A DNA stretch of 64,000 bases, taken from positions 78,886 through 142,885 of the forward strand of contig JAKASR010000006.1 of the NCBI GenBank assembly GCA_021818955.1, in the 5' to 3' direction. This DNA comes from Acidobacteriota bacterium (GTDB lineage Bacteria; Acidobacteriota; Terriglobia; Terriglobales; SCQP01). The notes under the pieces are model-generated. The model ran no database searches, was not told the origin of the DNA, and saw nothing but the letters and a program-made list of their open reading frames with translations. Of the stretch, positions 17,240-25,421 are shown piece by piece. Position 1 is the stretch's first letter. Each line of letters starts with the position of its first letter. The translations under genes and the position numbers were made by a program.

Positions 17240-18685
17240 TTAGTGGGTGAGGGCCGCGGGAGCCGTTTTGGCGTTTGCCGGGCAGGCGCAGCGCTGGAAC
17301 GAGGCGGCGTTCAGGTGGCTTATGCCGCAGCGGAAATCCGGCCAGGCCAGGCGGGAAAAATTGGGCGCCAGGCTGCCGGCATTATAGAAGCCCTGGAAAC
17401 GGCGCCGCAGGGCGGCGTCGGCAGCCAGGCGAGGCGCCAACGCCGGCAGGTCGGCTGGAGAGTTGACGGCATAGCTCCGGTCGAAATCGTATTCCAGCCG
17501 CCAGCGCGGATGCGATGCGGCTAGATTCATGCGGTACACGCGATAGTCTTTGACCCGCCCGCCGCCAAGACGCAGCAGCGTGAAGCTTGGATTGTTGCCG
17601 AAGATCGGCGATAGCGAGGGCGCGATTTTCAGCGGCACGGCGCCGGCCAGCCGGAATTCGTCCTGGTGGGTATGGCCGAAAAGCCCCAGGCGCACGATCG
17701 CGGCGTACTGCCGCAGAAGAGTCACCAGCTCGCGATTGTAAGAGGCCGCGAGAAACATGACTGGCGGGCGGGCGCAGGCATTGCCGGTATGATTCAGGCT
17801 GCTGAAAACGTCGGCGCCGGGCGGAATGTGCGCCATCACCCAAACCCGCTCATCTCGCAGCGCCGAGGCATAAAGCGTGGCGCGCAGCCAGCGCATCTGC
17901 TCCGCCCCGGCCTGGGCGTCCCGCGGCGTCCCGCAGCCATTGTGATAGTGGGGCGACCAGTCGATGTCATTCAGCACGATGGCGCGCACGGGGTGGGCGC
18001 CGCCTGCAAGCGGCAGGCGGACGCTGTAATACCCGTCGGCGGCGAATTGCCGGTCCGCATGGCGCGAGGCGAGCAGGCCGCTCCAAGCGGCGGCTAAGCC
18101 GCTCATGAATGGCGCCCCCGGGCGGGGTTGATAATCGCCGCAATCGGAGTCGTTATTGCCCAGCGCCGGCAACAGCGGCACGCCGGGAAAGCTGGCCCGC
18201 AGGCGGGCGATGACATAACGGAACATCCGCTGTACAAAGGCGTCGTAATCGGCCTGGGTATGCTGCGGCGTCGCGGCGAGAAAATGATGATGAAAGCCAT
18301 GCGCCAGCAGGTCGCCGGTAATCACGATGAAGGCTGGGCGGCCTTGACGCGCCGCCGCTTTTCGCATCGCCGCGAGCGCTGAATCGAGCAGCAGGGCATT
18401 GCTGTCCATCCCATAGGCGCCATAGCTATTTTTGGCTCCCGCGGGCCTGGGGCTGTGCCGCAGCGCCGCCAGCCAGAGCGCGCGCCAGCGCCGCAGCGGA
18501 GCGTGCTGCAGCCGGGTTACCAACCCGGGCACGGTGTAGGGGTTGAGATGGATATCGGTGATCCAAAGCGCGGCTTGCTGCGCCCGGGGGCGATGAGTGC
18601 TGGGCGGTGCAGCCCAAACCCGACCAGCCATCCAGCCGCCCAAAAGGACTATGATGAGCGCCTGCTTCTTCATTTCTGGAATCAT
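17240..18685 (-). CDS. secreted acid-sphingomyelinase-like metallophosphoesterase
   Basis: About 481 aa from ATG 18685 (MIPEMKKQ; ATG 18673 also possible). An N-terminal signal peptide (KKQALIIVLLGGWMAGRVWA) indicates export. Calcineurin-type metal motifs appear in order: DIHLNPY, ITGDLLAH, ALGNNDSDCGDY, MAHIPPG and FGHTHQDEFRL. The order and the extra C-terminal helical part (YDFDRSYAV...FQGFYNAGS) match acid sphingomyelinase-like phosphodiesterases. Likely a periplasmic phosphodiesterase acting on phosphodiester lipids or nucleotides; the substrate is not determinable. The C-terminus is Cys-containing (CGISH, CACPAN). The intact repeat copy 6 begins about 110 bases upstream of the start. 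Confidence 0.82.
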   Translation of the reverse strand: MIPEMKKQALIIVLLGGWMAGRVWAAPPSTHRPRAQQAALWITDIHLNPYTVPGLVTRLQHAPLRRWRALWLAALRHSPRPAGAKNSYGAYGMDSNALLLDSALAAMRKAAARQGRPAFIVITGDLLAHGFHHHFLAATPQHTQADYDAFVQRMFRYVIARLRASFPGVPLLPALGNNDSDCGDYQPRPGAPFMSGLAAAWSGLLASRHADRQFAADGYYSVRLPLAGGAHPVRAIVLNDIDWSPHYHNGCGTPRDAQAGAEQMRWLRATLYASALRDERVWVMAHIPPGADVFSSLNHTGNACARPPVMFLAASYNRELVTLLRQYAAIVRLGLFGHTHQDEFRLAGAVPLKIAPSLSPIFGNNPSFTLLRLGGGRVKDYRVYRMNLAASHPRWRLEYDFDRSYAVNSPADLPALAPRLAADAALRRRFQGFYNAGSLAPNFSRLAWPDFRCGISHLNAASFQRCACPANAKTAPAALTH

Positions 18686-18793
18686 GTTTTCAGTTTCCCG
18701 GAAAAATTCTCGCTTGTCAGCCGCGCTGATCTGCCTGAAATTAAAAAACTTAGCTGTAAAAATCAGCGCGGGTGCCCTGCAAGGGAATAACAT

Positions 18794-19106
18794 AAAGCGT
18801 TAACGGCCGAGTCGGGCGGCAGTTTTCGTCATGGGCAATTTCGAAGAAATTGCCTGCAGTATGCTCAATTTCGAAGAAATTGTCTTCAGTATGCTCAATT
18901 TCGGAGAAATTGCCTGCAGCCATGCTCGCAGGCCGGGTTCGCGCGGGGTTTCTGTTAGGTCCCGCGCCTATGAACGACGATACCAAGCAATTCCAGAGGA
19001 ATTGCGCCCGGCCATGCCCGGCAGCCATGAGTATTCGCCCTGCGTCCGGTTTCGGCCGGACCTTTGCGAAAGCGTCAGCGCTTAAAAGTAAAAGCGGCCG
19101 TGCCGC
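18794..19106 (+). repeat. composite repeat, full architecture A-B-B-B-C-D-E (copy 6)
   Basis: A at 18794; three B units (two as CAATTTCGAAGAAATTG, one as CAATTTCGGAGAAATTG) separated by TGCAGTATGCT-type linkers; C with GGTCCCGCGCCTATGAACGACG; one D (GCAATTCCAGAGGAATTGC); GCCCGGCCATGCCCGGC; and a complete E. It occupies nearly all of the space between the phosphoesterase and GH27 genes. Confidence 0.93.
19082..19106 (-). terminator. repeat-derived terminator-like hairpin after GH27 gene
   Basis: Minus-strand GCGGC-ACG-GCCGC stem followed by TTTTACTTTTAA, 32 bases downstream of the GH27 stop. It is the 3' end of module E. Inferred. Confidence 0.4.
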
Positions 19107-19138
19107 TATGGTTTTTTTCAGATTTTGCCTTTCCGCCT

Positions 19139-20875
19139 TCATCTTTCACTTTTGATAAGCGCGCTTGGCAATGCCCAGATCTGTGAGGCGAGATTATGCC
19201 CGCAGTGCTGCAGCGTGAGCGCGCCGGTGAGTCGTCCGGTAAGGCAAAGCCGGTCGCTGCGATTGATGAGATTGCCCGCCAGCGTGTAGTACCAGCGTTG
19301 CTGCGCGCTGGAATGGCAGCCGGTAAGAAGGACTTGGCCGCCTCCCGCCGACAGGCATTTCCCGCCGGATTGCAATTCGCCGCTGGGCGTTACGGTCCAG
19401 GTCTCCACGGCGGTGCCCTTGCAGGCTTCCACCTGCCCGGAACGCGCGAGGCAACGCGTATAGCTTTCGTAATGATGTCTTGCGGCGGGAACGATTCTGA
19501 CGATCGTGCCGGTGCGAGACGGCGTGCCGCACGAGGCCGAGGGGCGAATGCGCCAGATGGCCGTGTCATCGGCAGCGACCGTAGCTCGTAATGTAGAGGC
19601 TGATGAATGTTCCGAGCCGGTCCACAAATCGCGCGCATTGAAGCGGCAAGCCCGGGCGCCGAAGCCGAAATCGGAAGGATGAAGCTCGCTGTGCAGCGGT
19701 GCCGTCCCGCGATTCAGGACGGCAACGGCGTAATCACCATTGTGGAGCGGCTTCAAGAGGACATCTTCTGTGGGCGTGCGGCGGATCAGGGTGGCCATCC
19801 GTCCGAGCGGGTCCTGATCGATGGCCAGCACCGATTGATTGCCTAGTATGGCGATCGCCGCCGGGCTCAAATGACTCAGGTCCGAGCTGAGAATCAGCGG
19901 AGCGGACATCATCGACCACAGGGCCAGTTGGCTGCGGGTTTGCGGCAGCGTTAGGCCGCTATCGCCGCCGATGATGAAATCCGCATCGTTCCAGTTGCCG
20001 GGCTTTTGGAAACGTCCTAGCGGCAAATTGTAAGCGTAGTTCCACAGCACGCTGGCAAAGCGCGGCCGGTCGGGATGGCGCCTATTGAAGGTGGCGATAT
20101 CGGAGCCTTCGCGCCAGAGCTGGCCATAGTAACGCACCCAGGTGAGCACGTCATACCATGCGGGGCTTCCCTGAAAATAGGCCGGCGCCGATTCGGAAAA
20201 AACGATGGGCCGGCCGGCGCGCTTCAGCGCATTCCGTTCCTCGCGGTATGCCTTGCGATACGCCTGGTTTTGGCTCTCGCCTTTGGCGGCAACCACGTTG
20301 CATCCGTCGAGCTTCAGGTAATCCACGCCCCAGGTTGCGAAGAGTTTGGCGTCCTGGAAAAAATGGGCCGGGCCGCCGCTTTGGGGCTGGCCGCTGCCCG
20401 CAAAACCTCCGCAAGTGGCGTAGCCGGCATCCTCATAGATGCCAAATTTCAATCCCAGCGCGTGTATGGCTTCAACTACGGGCTTCATGCCATCGGGAAA
20501 GCGCGCCGGATCGGGCTGAAGATTGCCTTGGCGATTGCGGGTTTTTAGCATCCAGCAGTCGTCGATCGTGACGGTATTGTATCCCCGCGCCGCGAGGCCG
20601 GTCTTGACCAGTTCGCGGGCGTTTTCCAGGATGGTTTGCGCGGTGAAATGGCATTGATAGTGCGCCCAGTCGTTCCAGCCCATCGGCGGCGTGGCGGCCA
20701 GCAGGTGCGGCTTTGCCGCCTTCGCCGGTTGGCTGGTCCAGCCAATGCCGCACAAGACCATCAGCCCCAGGGGAATAGCTGCTTTGCGCTGCTGCACTGG
20801 CATCCGGTGGCGGCGCGACGCGGCGGCGATGAAAAACATGGATACCGCCAGGTAGGTCGAAACGATGGTAAGCAT
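19139..20875 (-). CDS. secreted GH27 alpha-galactosidase / alpha-N-acetylgalactosaminidase with C-terminal lectin-like domain
   Basis: A 578-aa protein (ATG 20875, preceded by AGAGAG; a start at 20803 would give a neater signal peptide MPVQQRKAAIPLGLMV). The GH27 barrel starts at TPPMGWNDW (62-70). The nucleophile is Asp190 in DYLKLDGCN and the acid/base is Asp259 in REGSDI. The specificity loop reads FSESAPAY (226-233), with Ser229 and Ala232 at the positions that are Ser/Ala in alpha-N-acetylgalactosaminidases and Glu/Leu in alpha-galactosidases. The last 130 residues have paired Cys and repeated QxW-type strands (QRWYY, QIWAL), a ricin-B-like sugar-binding domain. It lies beside AgaS and PfkB genes in the same orientation. 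Confidence 0.9.
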   Translation of the reverse strand: MLTIVSTYLAVSMFFIAAASRRHRMPVQQRKAAIPLGLMVLCGIGWTSQPAKAAKPHLLAATPPMGWNDWAHYQCHFTAQTILENARELVKTGLAARGYNTVTIDDCWMLKTRNRQGNLQPDPARFPDGMKPVVEAIHALGLKFGIYEDAGYATCGGFAGSGQPQSGGPAHFFQDAKLFATWGVDYLKLDGCNVVAAKGESQNQAYRKAYREERNALKRAGRPIVFSESAPAYFQGSPAWYDVLTWVRYYGQLWREGSDIATFNRRHPDRPRFASVLWNYAYNLPLGRFQKPGNWNDADFIIGGDSGLTLPQTRSQLALWSMMSAPLILSSDLSHLSPAAIAILGNQSVLAIDQDPLGRMATLIRRTPTEDVLLKPLHNGDYAVAVLNRGTAPLHSELHPSDFGFGARACRFNARDLWTGSEHSSASTLRATVAADDTAIWRIRPSASCGTPSRTGTIVRIVPAARHHYESYTRCLARSGQVEACKGTAVETWTVTPSGELQSGGKCLSAGGGQVLLTGCHSSAQQRWYYTLAGNLINRSDRLCLTGRLTGALTLQHCGHNLASQIWALPSALIKSER

Positions 20876-20922
20876 GGGTGCTCTCTTTCTGGGTAACGCA
20901 AGCGGCCGGCCTCAGCCCTCTT

Positions 20923-22110
20923 TCAGTGAACTTCAATCGGCTGCACGACGCGGCTGATGGCTCCGGTGGGACTGGGAGCATCGGGTTTGAGCCCGCATCG
21001 CAGGCTGCTGAACAATCCGAGCAACTGCGCAAAAAGAATATCCACCGGTGGCCGATAGAGGTCCGGTATGGCATAAGTTTTGGCGGGTGCGAGCATTTCG
21101 GCCGCATCCAACTTCGGCTGCGCCGTAGCGCCTGCGCCCACAATGGCGATGCAATGCCCCGCCAGGTGTTTGCGTTCGATCTCGCGCAGCAGATCGATTT
21201 CGTATCGCTGCCGTCGTTCGTGCGTCGAGAGGAAACTGACAAGAAGCGTGTGGGGGCTGAGGGCGGCCATGGGGCCATGCCGCAATCCCAGCGGGGTTTG
21301 CGCCATGGTTTTCACCTGGCCCGCGGTCAACTCCAGCAGCTTTAAGGCCGCTTCCGTCGCGGCCCCGGCCTCGGCGCCCGCGCCGACAAAACAGACCTGC
21401 GGGTATGCCTGTTCGGCCAGAACTTTCGCCGCCTGCGCCGCCAGCGGGAGAAACTCTTCCGCCGCGTCGCATAACGCCGCGGCGATGGGGTCGTACGCCT
21501 CCGGCGACCAGGCATGCGCCAGGGCTTGGCCCGCAATCACCATGTTGGTGAACGAACTGGTCATCGCCAGGCCGCGATCGTTGGTCTCCTCGGCCAGCAG
21601 AACGCCGGCGCAATGGGGCCGGTTGGCGATGCGCTGCATCATTTTTCCGGAAGCATTGCAGGAAATGACTAGGTGGTGAATGTGAGGCTGTTCTGCCAGG
21701 GCTCGTTCCAGCACCGCCACCCCCTCCGGGCTGTCGCCGGAGCGGGAGAAGGCAATCCACAGCGCGGCGCGTTCCGGCAAAACCATGTCCCCGAAATCGA
21801 TCAGCAGATCAGTGCTGGGCACGGCCGTGACCTCGCATTTCCAGGCCTGCCGCAGCAGTTGATAAAGGCAGCGGCCGATGTAATCGGAAGTGCCGGCGCC
21901 CACGAGAAACACTTCGGGCCGCTGCGCCGGCTGCCCCTGGATTCCCGCACCGGCGAGAAACGATTGGAGAGCCGGAAGCTGCGCGCGCAATTGGCGCCAG
22001 GTTCGCCGCCAGGTAGCGGGTTGCTGGGCGATTTCGCGGGCCGTGCAGGTATAGCCGCGGCGCTCCTGCTCCTCAATCGGCGCATGCAATAGTTCTTCGA
22101 GCGGGTTCAC
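20923..22110 (-). CDS. agaS: AgaS-like SIS-domain isomerase/deaminase
   Basis: A 395-aa protein with two SIS domains. The first carries VFLVGAGTSDYIG and the phosphosugar-binding serines WIAFSRSGDSPEGV. The second carries VCFVGAGAEAGAATEAALKLLELT and QTPLGLRHGPMA. The length and the GTSDYIG/SRSGDSPE/LRHGP set match AgaS proteins, which convert galactosamine-6-phosphate to tagatose-6-phosphate with release of ammonia (formerly called tagatose-6-phosphate ketose/aldose isomerase). It is coupled to the PfkB gene by a 4-bp overlap (22107-22110). A GlmS-like isomerase is less likely because there is no glutaminase domain. Confidence 0.85.
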   Translation of the reverse strand: MNPLEELLHAPIEEQERRGYTCTAREIAQQPATWRRTWRQLRAQLPALQSFLAGAGIQGQPAQRPEVFLVGAGTSDYIGRCLYQLLRQAWKCEVTAVPSTDLLIDFGDMVLPERAALWIAFSRSGDSPEGVAVLERALAEQPHIHHLVISCNASGKMMQRIANRPHCAGVLLAEETNDRGLAMTSSFTNMVIAGQALAHAWSPEAYDPIAAALCDAAEEFLPLAAQAAKVLAEQAYPQVCFVGAGAEAGAATEAALKLLELTAGQVKTMAQTPLGLRHGPMAALSPHTLLVSFLSTHERRQRYEIDLLREIERKHLAGHCIAIVGAGATAQPKLDAAEMLAPAKTYAIPDLYRPPVDILFAQLLGLFSSLRCGLKPDAPSPTGAISRVVQPIEVH

Positions 22111-23114
22111 GTGATGGTGCCTCTTGCATCCGGCTGGTTTCCGCCGCAGCGGGCGCTCGGCGTGGTGCGAATGACCGGAAACTGCCTGGCGCTTAAGAAA
22201 ACCTCGCGCTGCTCTTTCGAGCGAAAGGCCTCGGTTCCTCCCACGCCCAGCGTGGAGAGCGCTCCGGCGATATTACCCGCGGCGGCGCAAGTGCTGAGAT
22301 TGTAGCCGGAAAGCCAGGCCGCAAGAAATCCGGCATTGAAACTGTCGCCGGCGCCGATGGTATCGACCGGCTGGATATTGTCCTGTCCCGCAACGCGCAC
22401 TCTTTCCTCCCCGCTCTGCACGACCGCGCCGTCGCGGCCGCGTTTGACTGCGATGATGGGCACGATGCCGGCTAATTCATTCAAGGCGGCGTCGAGGGTG
22501 TCCCGCCGCGCGATGCGGCAAACCTCCCGCTCGTTCGGCAGCAGGATGTCAACCAGCGGCAGCAGCTCATGGAGTACCCCGTCCCAGTGGTCTTCCGGAT
22601 CGTCGTTCGTGTCGAGCGAAAGCGTGAGTCCGCGGCGTTTGAGCTCGCGAAAAAGATCGGGTAAATCGGGTTGCAAGGCCCGGTGCAGGAACAGGGAAGA
22701 AAGGTGAAAGTGGCGCGCAGCAGCCAGATAGTCGATATCCAGGTCTTGCCGCGTCATCGCAAACATCGTGCCGGGATAGGTGAGAATGTGGCGCTGTTCG
22801 CCATGATGCAGCAGGATGGTGACTCCGGTTTTTGTGCCTTCTTGCGGCGGCGCCACTCTGGATAGGTCGACGCCGCTTTCCGCCAGCCGGCGCCGGGCAA
22901 TCGCACCCAGTTCATCGCTGCCCATGCGGGTTACGAAACCGGTTGCGATGCCGAGAACCGCGAGATTATGCGCAAGAATCGCGGACGAGCTGCCCAGCGT
23001 GATTTCAAAGTTGTCAGCCAGCAGTTCGCGTTCGGGGGGCAGCGCTAGCGGCAGTCCGTAGAGAATGAGATCGAGATTGATTTCACCCGCGACCGTCACG
23101 TCGAAGCTAGGCAT
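22107..23114 (-). CDS. PfkB-family sugar kinase (candidate tagatose-6-phosphate kinase)
   Basis: About 335 aa from ATG 23114 (MPSFDVTVAGEINLDLIL); the frame extends to 23171 with a weaker N-terminus. PfkB signatures are the N-terminal GEINLDLIL...LGSSSAILAHNLAVLG and the C-terminal catalytic DTIGAGDSFNAGFLAAW, with the Asp base and anion hole. It transfers phosphate from ATP to a sugar or sugar phosphate. The overlap with agaS and the nearby GH27 suggest the substrate is tagatose-6-phosphate or a related galactose derivative. This is inference: PfkB specificity cannot be read from sequence. It is the first gene of the GH27-agaS-pfkB unit. Confidence 0.85.
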   Translation of the reverse strand: MPSFDVTVAGEINLDLILYGLPLALPPERELLADNFEITLGSSSAILAHNLAVLGIATGFVTRMGSDELGAIARRRLAESGVDLSRVAPPQEGTKTGVTILLHHGEQRHILTYPGTMFAMTRQDLDIDYLAAARHFHLSSLFLHRALQPDLPDLFRELKRRGLTLSLDTNDDPEDHWDGVLHELLPLVDILLPNEREVCRIARRDTLDAALNELAGIVPIIAVKRGRDGAVVQSGEERVRVAGQDNIQPVDTIGAGDSFNAGFLAAWLSGYNLSTCAAAGNIAGALSTLGVGGTEAFRSKEQREVFLSARQFPVIRTTPSARCGGNQPDARGTIT

Positions 23115-23267
23115 GCTGGCGGAATCCTGTGCGCATGTTCCGATTTCAATAATAATTGCGCTAGGCCGCAATGGGAAAACATTGGAGTGGTATTTCTTTT
23201 AGCTTTTCAGCTTTTACTTGCAGCCGCGGCCCCGTCCTGGCGGCTGCGGCTAGTAGCCACCGCTTGT

Positions 23268-23432
23268 TCAGCCGCGCCGATGCGCCAGCGCCAATAGCGC
23301 AATTCCGGCGATGGATAGGCCGAGGCCGGCGGCCAGGAAGGCGCCGCGCGCTACGCCGGACGGCAGAAATACAAGCGCGCATAAAGCCAATATCCATCCG
23401 CAGGGCAGGAAAAATAAAGCTAGAGCTTTCAT
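23268..23432 (-). CDS. 54-aa two-helix membrane peptide
   Basis: A short minus-strand frame starting ATG 23432 and ending TGA 23268. The product begins MKALALFFLPCGWILALCAL, continues with a second hydrophobic stretch (GAFLAAGLGLSIAGIALLAL) and ends AHRRG, so it is predicted to span the inner membrane twice. There is no family match that I recognise. Positive-inside residues and a clean hydrophobic pattern support a real gene, but such short frames can arise by chance. It lies between pfkB and repeat copy 7. Confidence 0.4.
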   Translation of the reverse strand: MKALALFFLPCGWILALCALVFLPSGVARGAFLAAGLGLSIAGIALLALAHRRG

Positions 23433-23468
23433 CGTCGGCGACGTCAGTTTAACAACAAAGAACGCTAA

Positions 23469-23813
23469 AAGCGTTAACGGCCGAGTCGGGCGGCAGTTTT
23501 CGTCATCGGCAATTTCAGAGATATTGCCTAAACATTATCAATTTCGAAGAAATTGCCTCAAGCCATGCCCGCAGGCCGGGTTCGCGCGGGGTTCCGGTTA
23601 GGTCCCGCGCCTAGGAATGACGATACCAAGCAATTCCGTAGGAATTGCGCCAAGCCAGCCGGCAATTCCGTAGGAATTGCGCCAAGCCAGCCGGCAATTC
23701 CGTAGGAATTGCGCCCGGCCATGCCCGGCCGCCATGAGTATTCGCCATGCGTCCGGTTTCGGCCGGACCTTTGCGATAGCGTCAGTGCCTAAAAGTAAAA
23801 GCGGCCGTGCCGC
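23469..23813 (+). repeat. composite repeat, full architecture A-B-B-C-D-D-D-E (copy 7)
   Basis: The longest copy (345 bp): A; two B units (first diverged CAATTTCAGAGATATTGCC); C (GGTTAGGTCCCGCGCCTA); three nearly identical D units (GCAATTCCGTAGGAATTGC with the linker GCCAAGCCAGCCG); GCCCGGCCATGCCCGGC; complete E. It ends 3 bases from the porin stop codon. Confidence 0.94.
23791..23813 (-). terminator. repeat-derived terminator-like hairpin after porin gene
   Basis: Minus-strand GCGGC-ACG-GCCGC followed by TTTTACTTTT, three bases after the porin stop. It is the 3' end of module E of copy 7. Inferred. Confidence 0.45.
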
Positions 23814-23816
23814 AGC

Positions 23817-24950
23817 TTAAAAATACACGCCGACTTCGGCGGCGCCGCGCGCCTGGTTGGGATTGTTGCCGCCGCCGCCAAAGACCATGCCGGGAATGTA
23901 GTTGAGGGCGCGGGCATACGAAAGCTCGGCGCGCGCGAACAGGTCCTTTTCCTGCCAGGTGGGCGTGATGCTGAAAGTGACGGCTTTGGCGCCGGCCCCG
24001 AAGCCGAGCAGGTTCTGGTTGGGGCTGGTTGAAGCGGCCGTGCCGTTGCTGAGGGCGTACTCGCCGCGGAAGCCCAGCAGCCATTGCTGGTTGATGCGGT
24101 AGCCGCCGAGCACGGCGCAGCCCCAGCCATGCGCGGCGCGGGTGAAGCTGTTATTGGGGGTGGCGGGTGAGTTCAGCCACAGCACGTAGGGCGTCCAACT
24201 CCAGCGCTTGCCGGTATAGGTGTACATCCAGTCGTAGAGCTGGGCGTTGGCATCATAGAAGCTGCCATTGGGCGGAGTAATTCGGTTCGGCAATAAGGTG
24301 GTGAAAGTAAACGTATTTTTCGAATTGAATGCGTAGGCGAGAGCCGCCGAGGGCGCACCGAAGTGTCCGGAATAGAAGCCGTCGCCATATTGCAGGTTGA
24401 GCGTCACTTTGCCGTAGACGAGATTCAATTGCGCGCCGCGGCTGACCAGGTTTTCCATATCGTTCCAGATGATGCCGCGCTGGATGTTGTAGTTGAGGTA
24501 AGAGAAAGTGCTTTCCTGGCCGATCAGGGTGGGCAGCTTGCCGGCCTCGATGGAGACATGGGCATTAAAAACGTACTCGGCATAGGCCTCGGGGACGGCG
24601 CCTAATATCTGCGTGTACTGCAGCGTGGTTGTGCGGCGCGCGCCCAGCGCCGGAAAGGCATAGGCTCCCGCCAGCGCGAAGAACTGCCATTTGCCGCTGG
24701 TCTTCTGCAAAATCGCCAGGCCATCGGTGAGGTCGCCGCCATTGTCTTCCTCTGGAAACGGCTGGCTGGATGCTACGCCGGCATAGCTAACCACCCCGGA
24801 AAGCGACCAGTTGCCCAGCGGTCCGGCGGAAATGGGAATAGGCTCGGGCGCTGTCAGGGAAACCTGCGCGGCCAGCCGTGGGCTGATCAGCCCTAAACCG
24901 GCGATCAGTAACAAAGCGGAAAAACCTGAAGCGCATAAACGGATCTTCAT
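23817..24950 (-). CDS. outer-membrane beta-barrel porin (BBP2-like)
   Basis: A 377-aa protein with a signal peptide (MKIRLCASGFSALLLIAGLGL...LAAQ). Alternating hydrophobic/aromatic strands run to the end, closing with GAAEVGVYF, a terminal Phe as in barrel proteins recognised by the Bam machinery. The motif block EYVFNAHVSIEAGKLPTLIGQE...RGIIWNDMENLVSRG is characteristic of the BBP2 putative beta-barrel porin family, which is frequent in Acidobacteriota. It would allow diffusion of small solutes across the outer membrane; the substrate is unknown. It is monocistronic, with copy 7 abutting the stop. Confidence 0.82.
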   Translation of the reverse strand: MKIRLCASGFSALLLIAGLGLISPRLAAQVSLTAPEPIPISAGPLGNWSLSGVVSYAGVASSQPFPEEDNGGDLTDGLAILQKTSGKWQFFALAGAYAFPALGARRTTTLQYTQILGAVPEAYAEYVFNAHVSIEAGKLPTLIGQESTFSYLNYNIQRGIIWNDMENLVSRGAQLNLVYGKVTLNLQYGDGFYSGHFGAPSAALAYAFNSKNTFTFTTLLPNRITPPNGSFYDANAQLYDWMYTYTGKRWSWTPYVLWLNSPATPNNSFTRAAHGWGCAVLGGYRINQQWLLGFRGEYALSNGTAASTSPNQNLLGFGAGAKAVTFSITPTWQEKDLFARAELSYARALNYIPGMVFGGGGNNPNQARGAAEVGVYF

Positions 24951-25421
24951 CGGATGCCTCCGGGGTCAGGCAGGTTTTGCCTGCTGAAATTTCGAGCTTG
25001 CTTGGCTACCGCCTGCGGCGGTGCTTGCGGCCGGGGTTTCGCTCGAAACGTGGAGGCGAGAACCGTAATGCGACGCGCCGGTAACCGGCACGGGCATGCG
25101 CGCGCGTATTCTGGCGCGAGCCATGCCGCGATCGTTCGGGGATCGCGCCACTAGACTGCCGCGATCCTGGGCATGTTGTCCAATTGCTTTTTTTAATCCG
25201 CCACCCGGTCACGTTTGTATTCATGCGGACAATGCTGCGTATCCAAAATTTGCGTTTGTGCCATCCGGCCGAAATCGCCATCATGGGCGCGAGGCAAACG
25301 GTGCAGGCCGTTTTGCCAGCTTCGCGCACCCCGCCGTGCGCTGGGCTTCCGGGACCACGATCGTCCTGAACTTCGCGGCCGCTTGCCGGCCGCTCGATCG
25401 CAATCCCCAAGGAGGCTGCGC
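24951..25421. other. 471-bp divergent intergenic region
   Basis: It lies between the porin (minus) and the permease (plus), so it should hold the promoters of both. It contains palindromes (GCGGCCGCTTGCCGGCCGC near 25377) and a T-run near 25184. Open frames here on both strands lack family features. I cannot assign a specific promoter or riboswitch. Confidence 0.5.
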
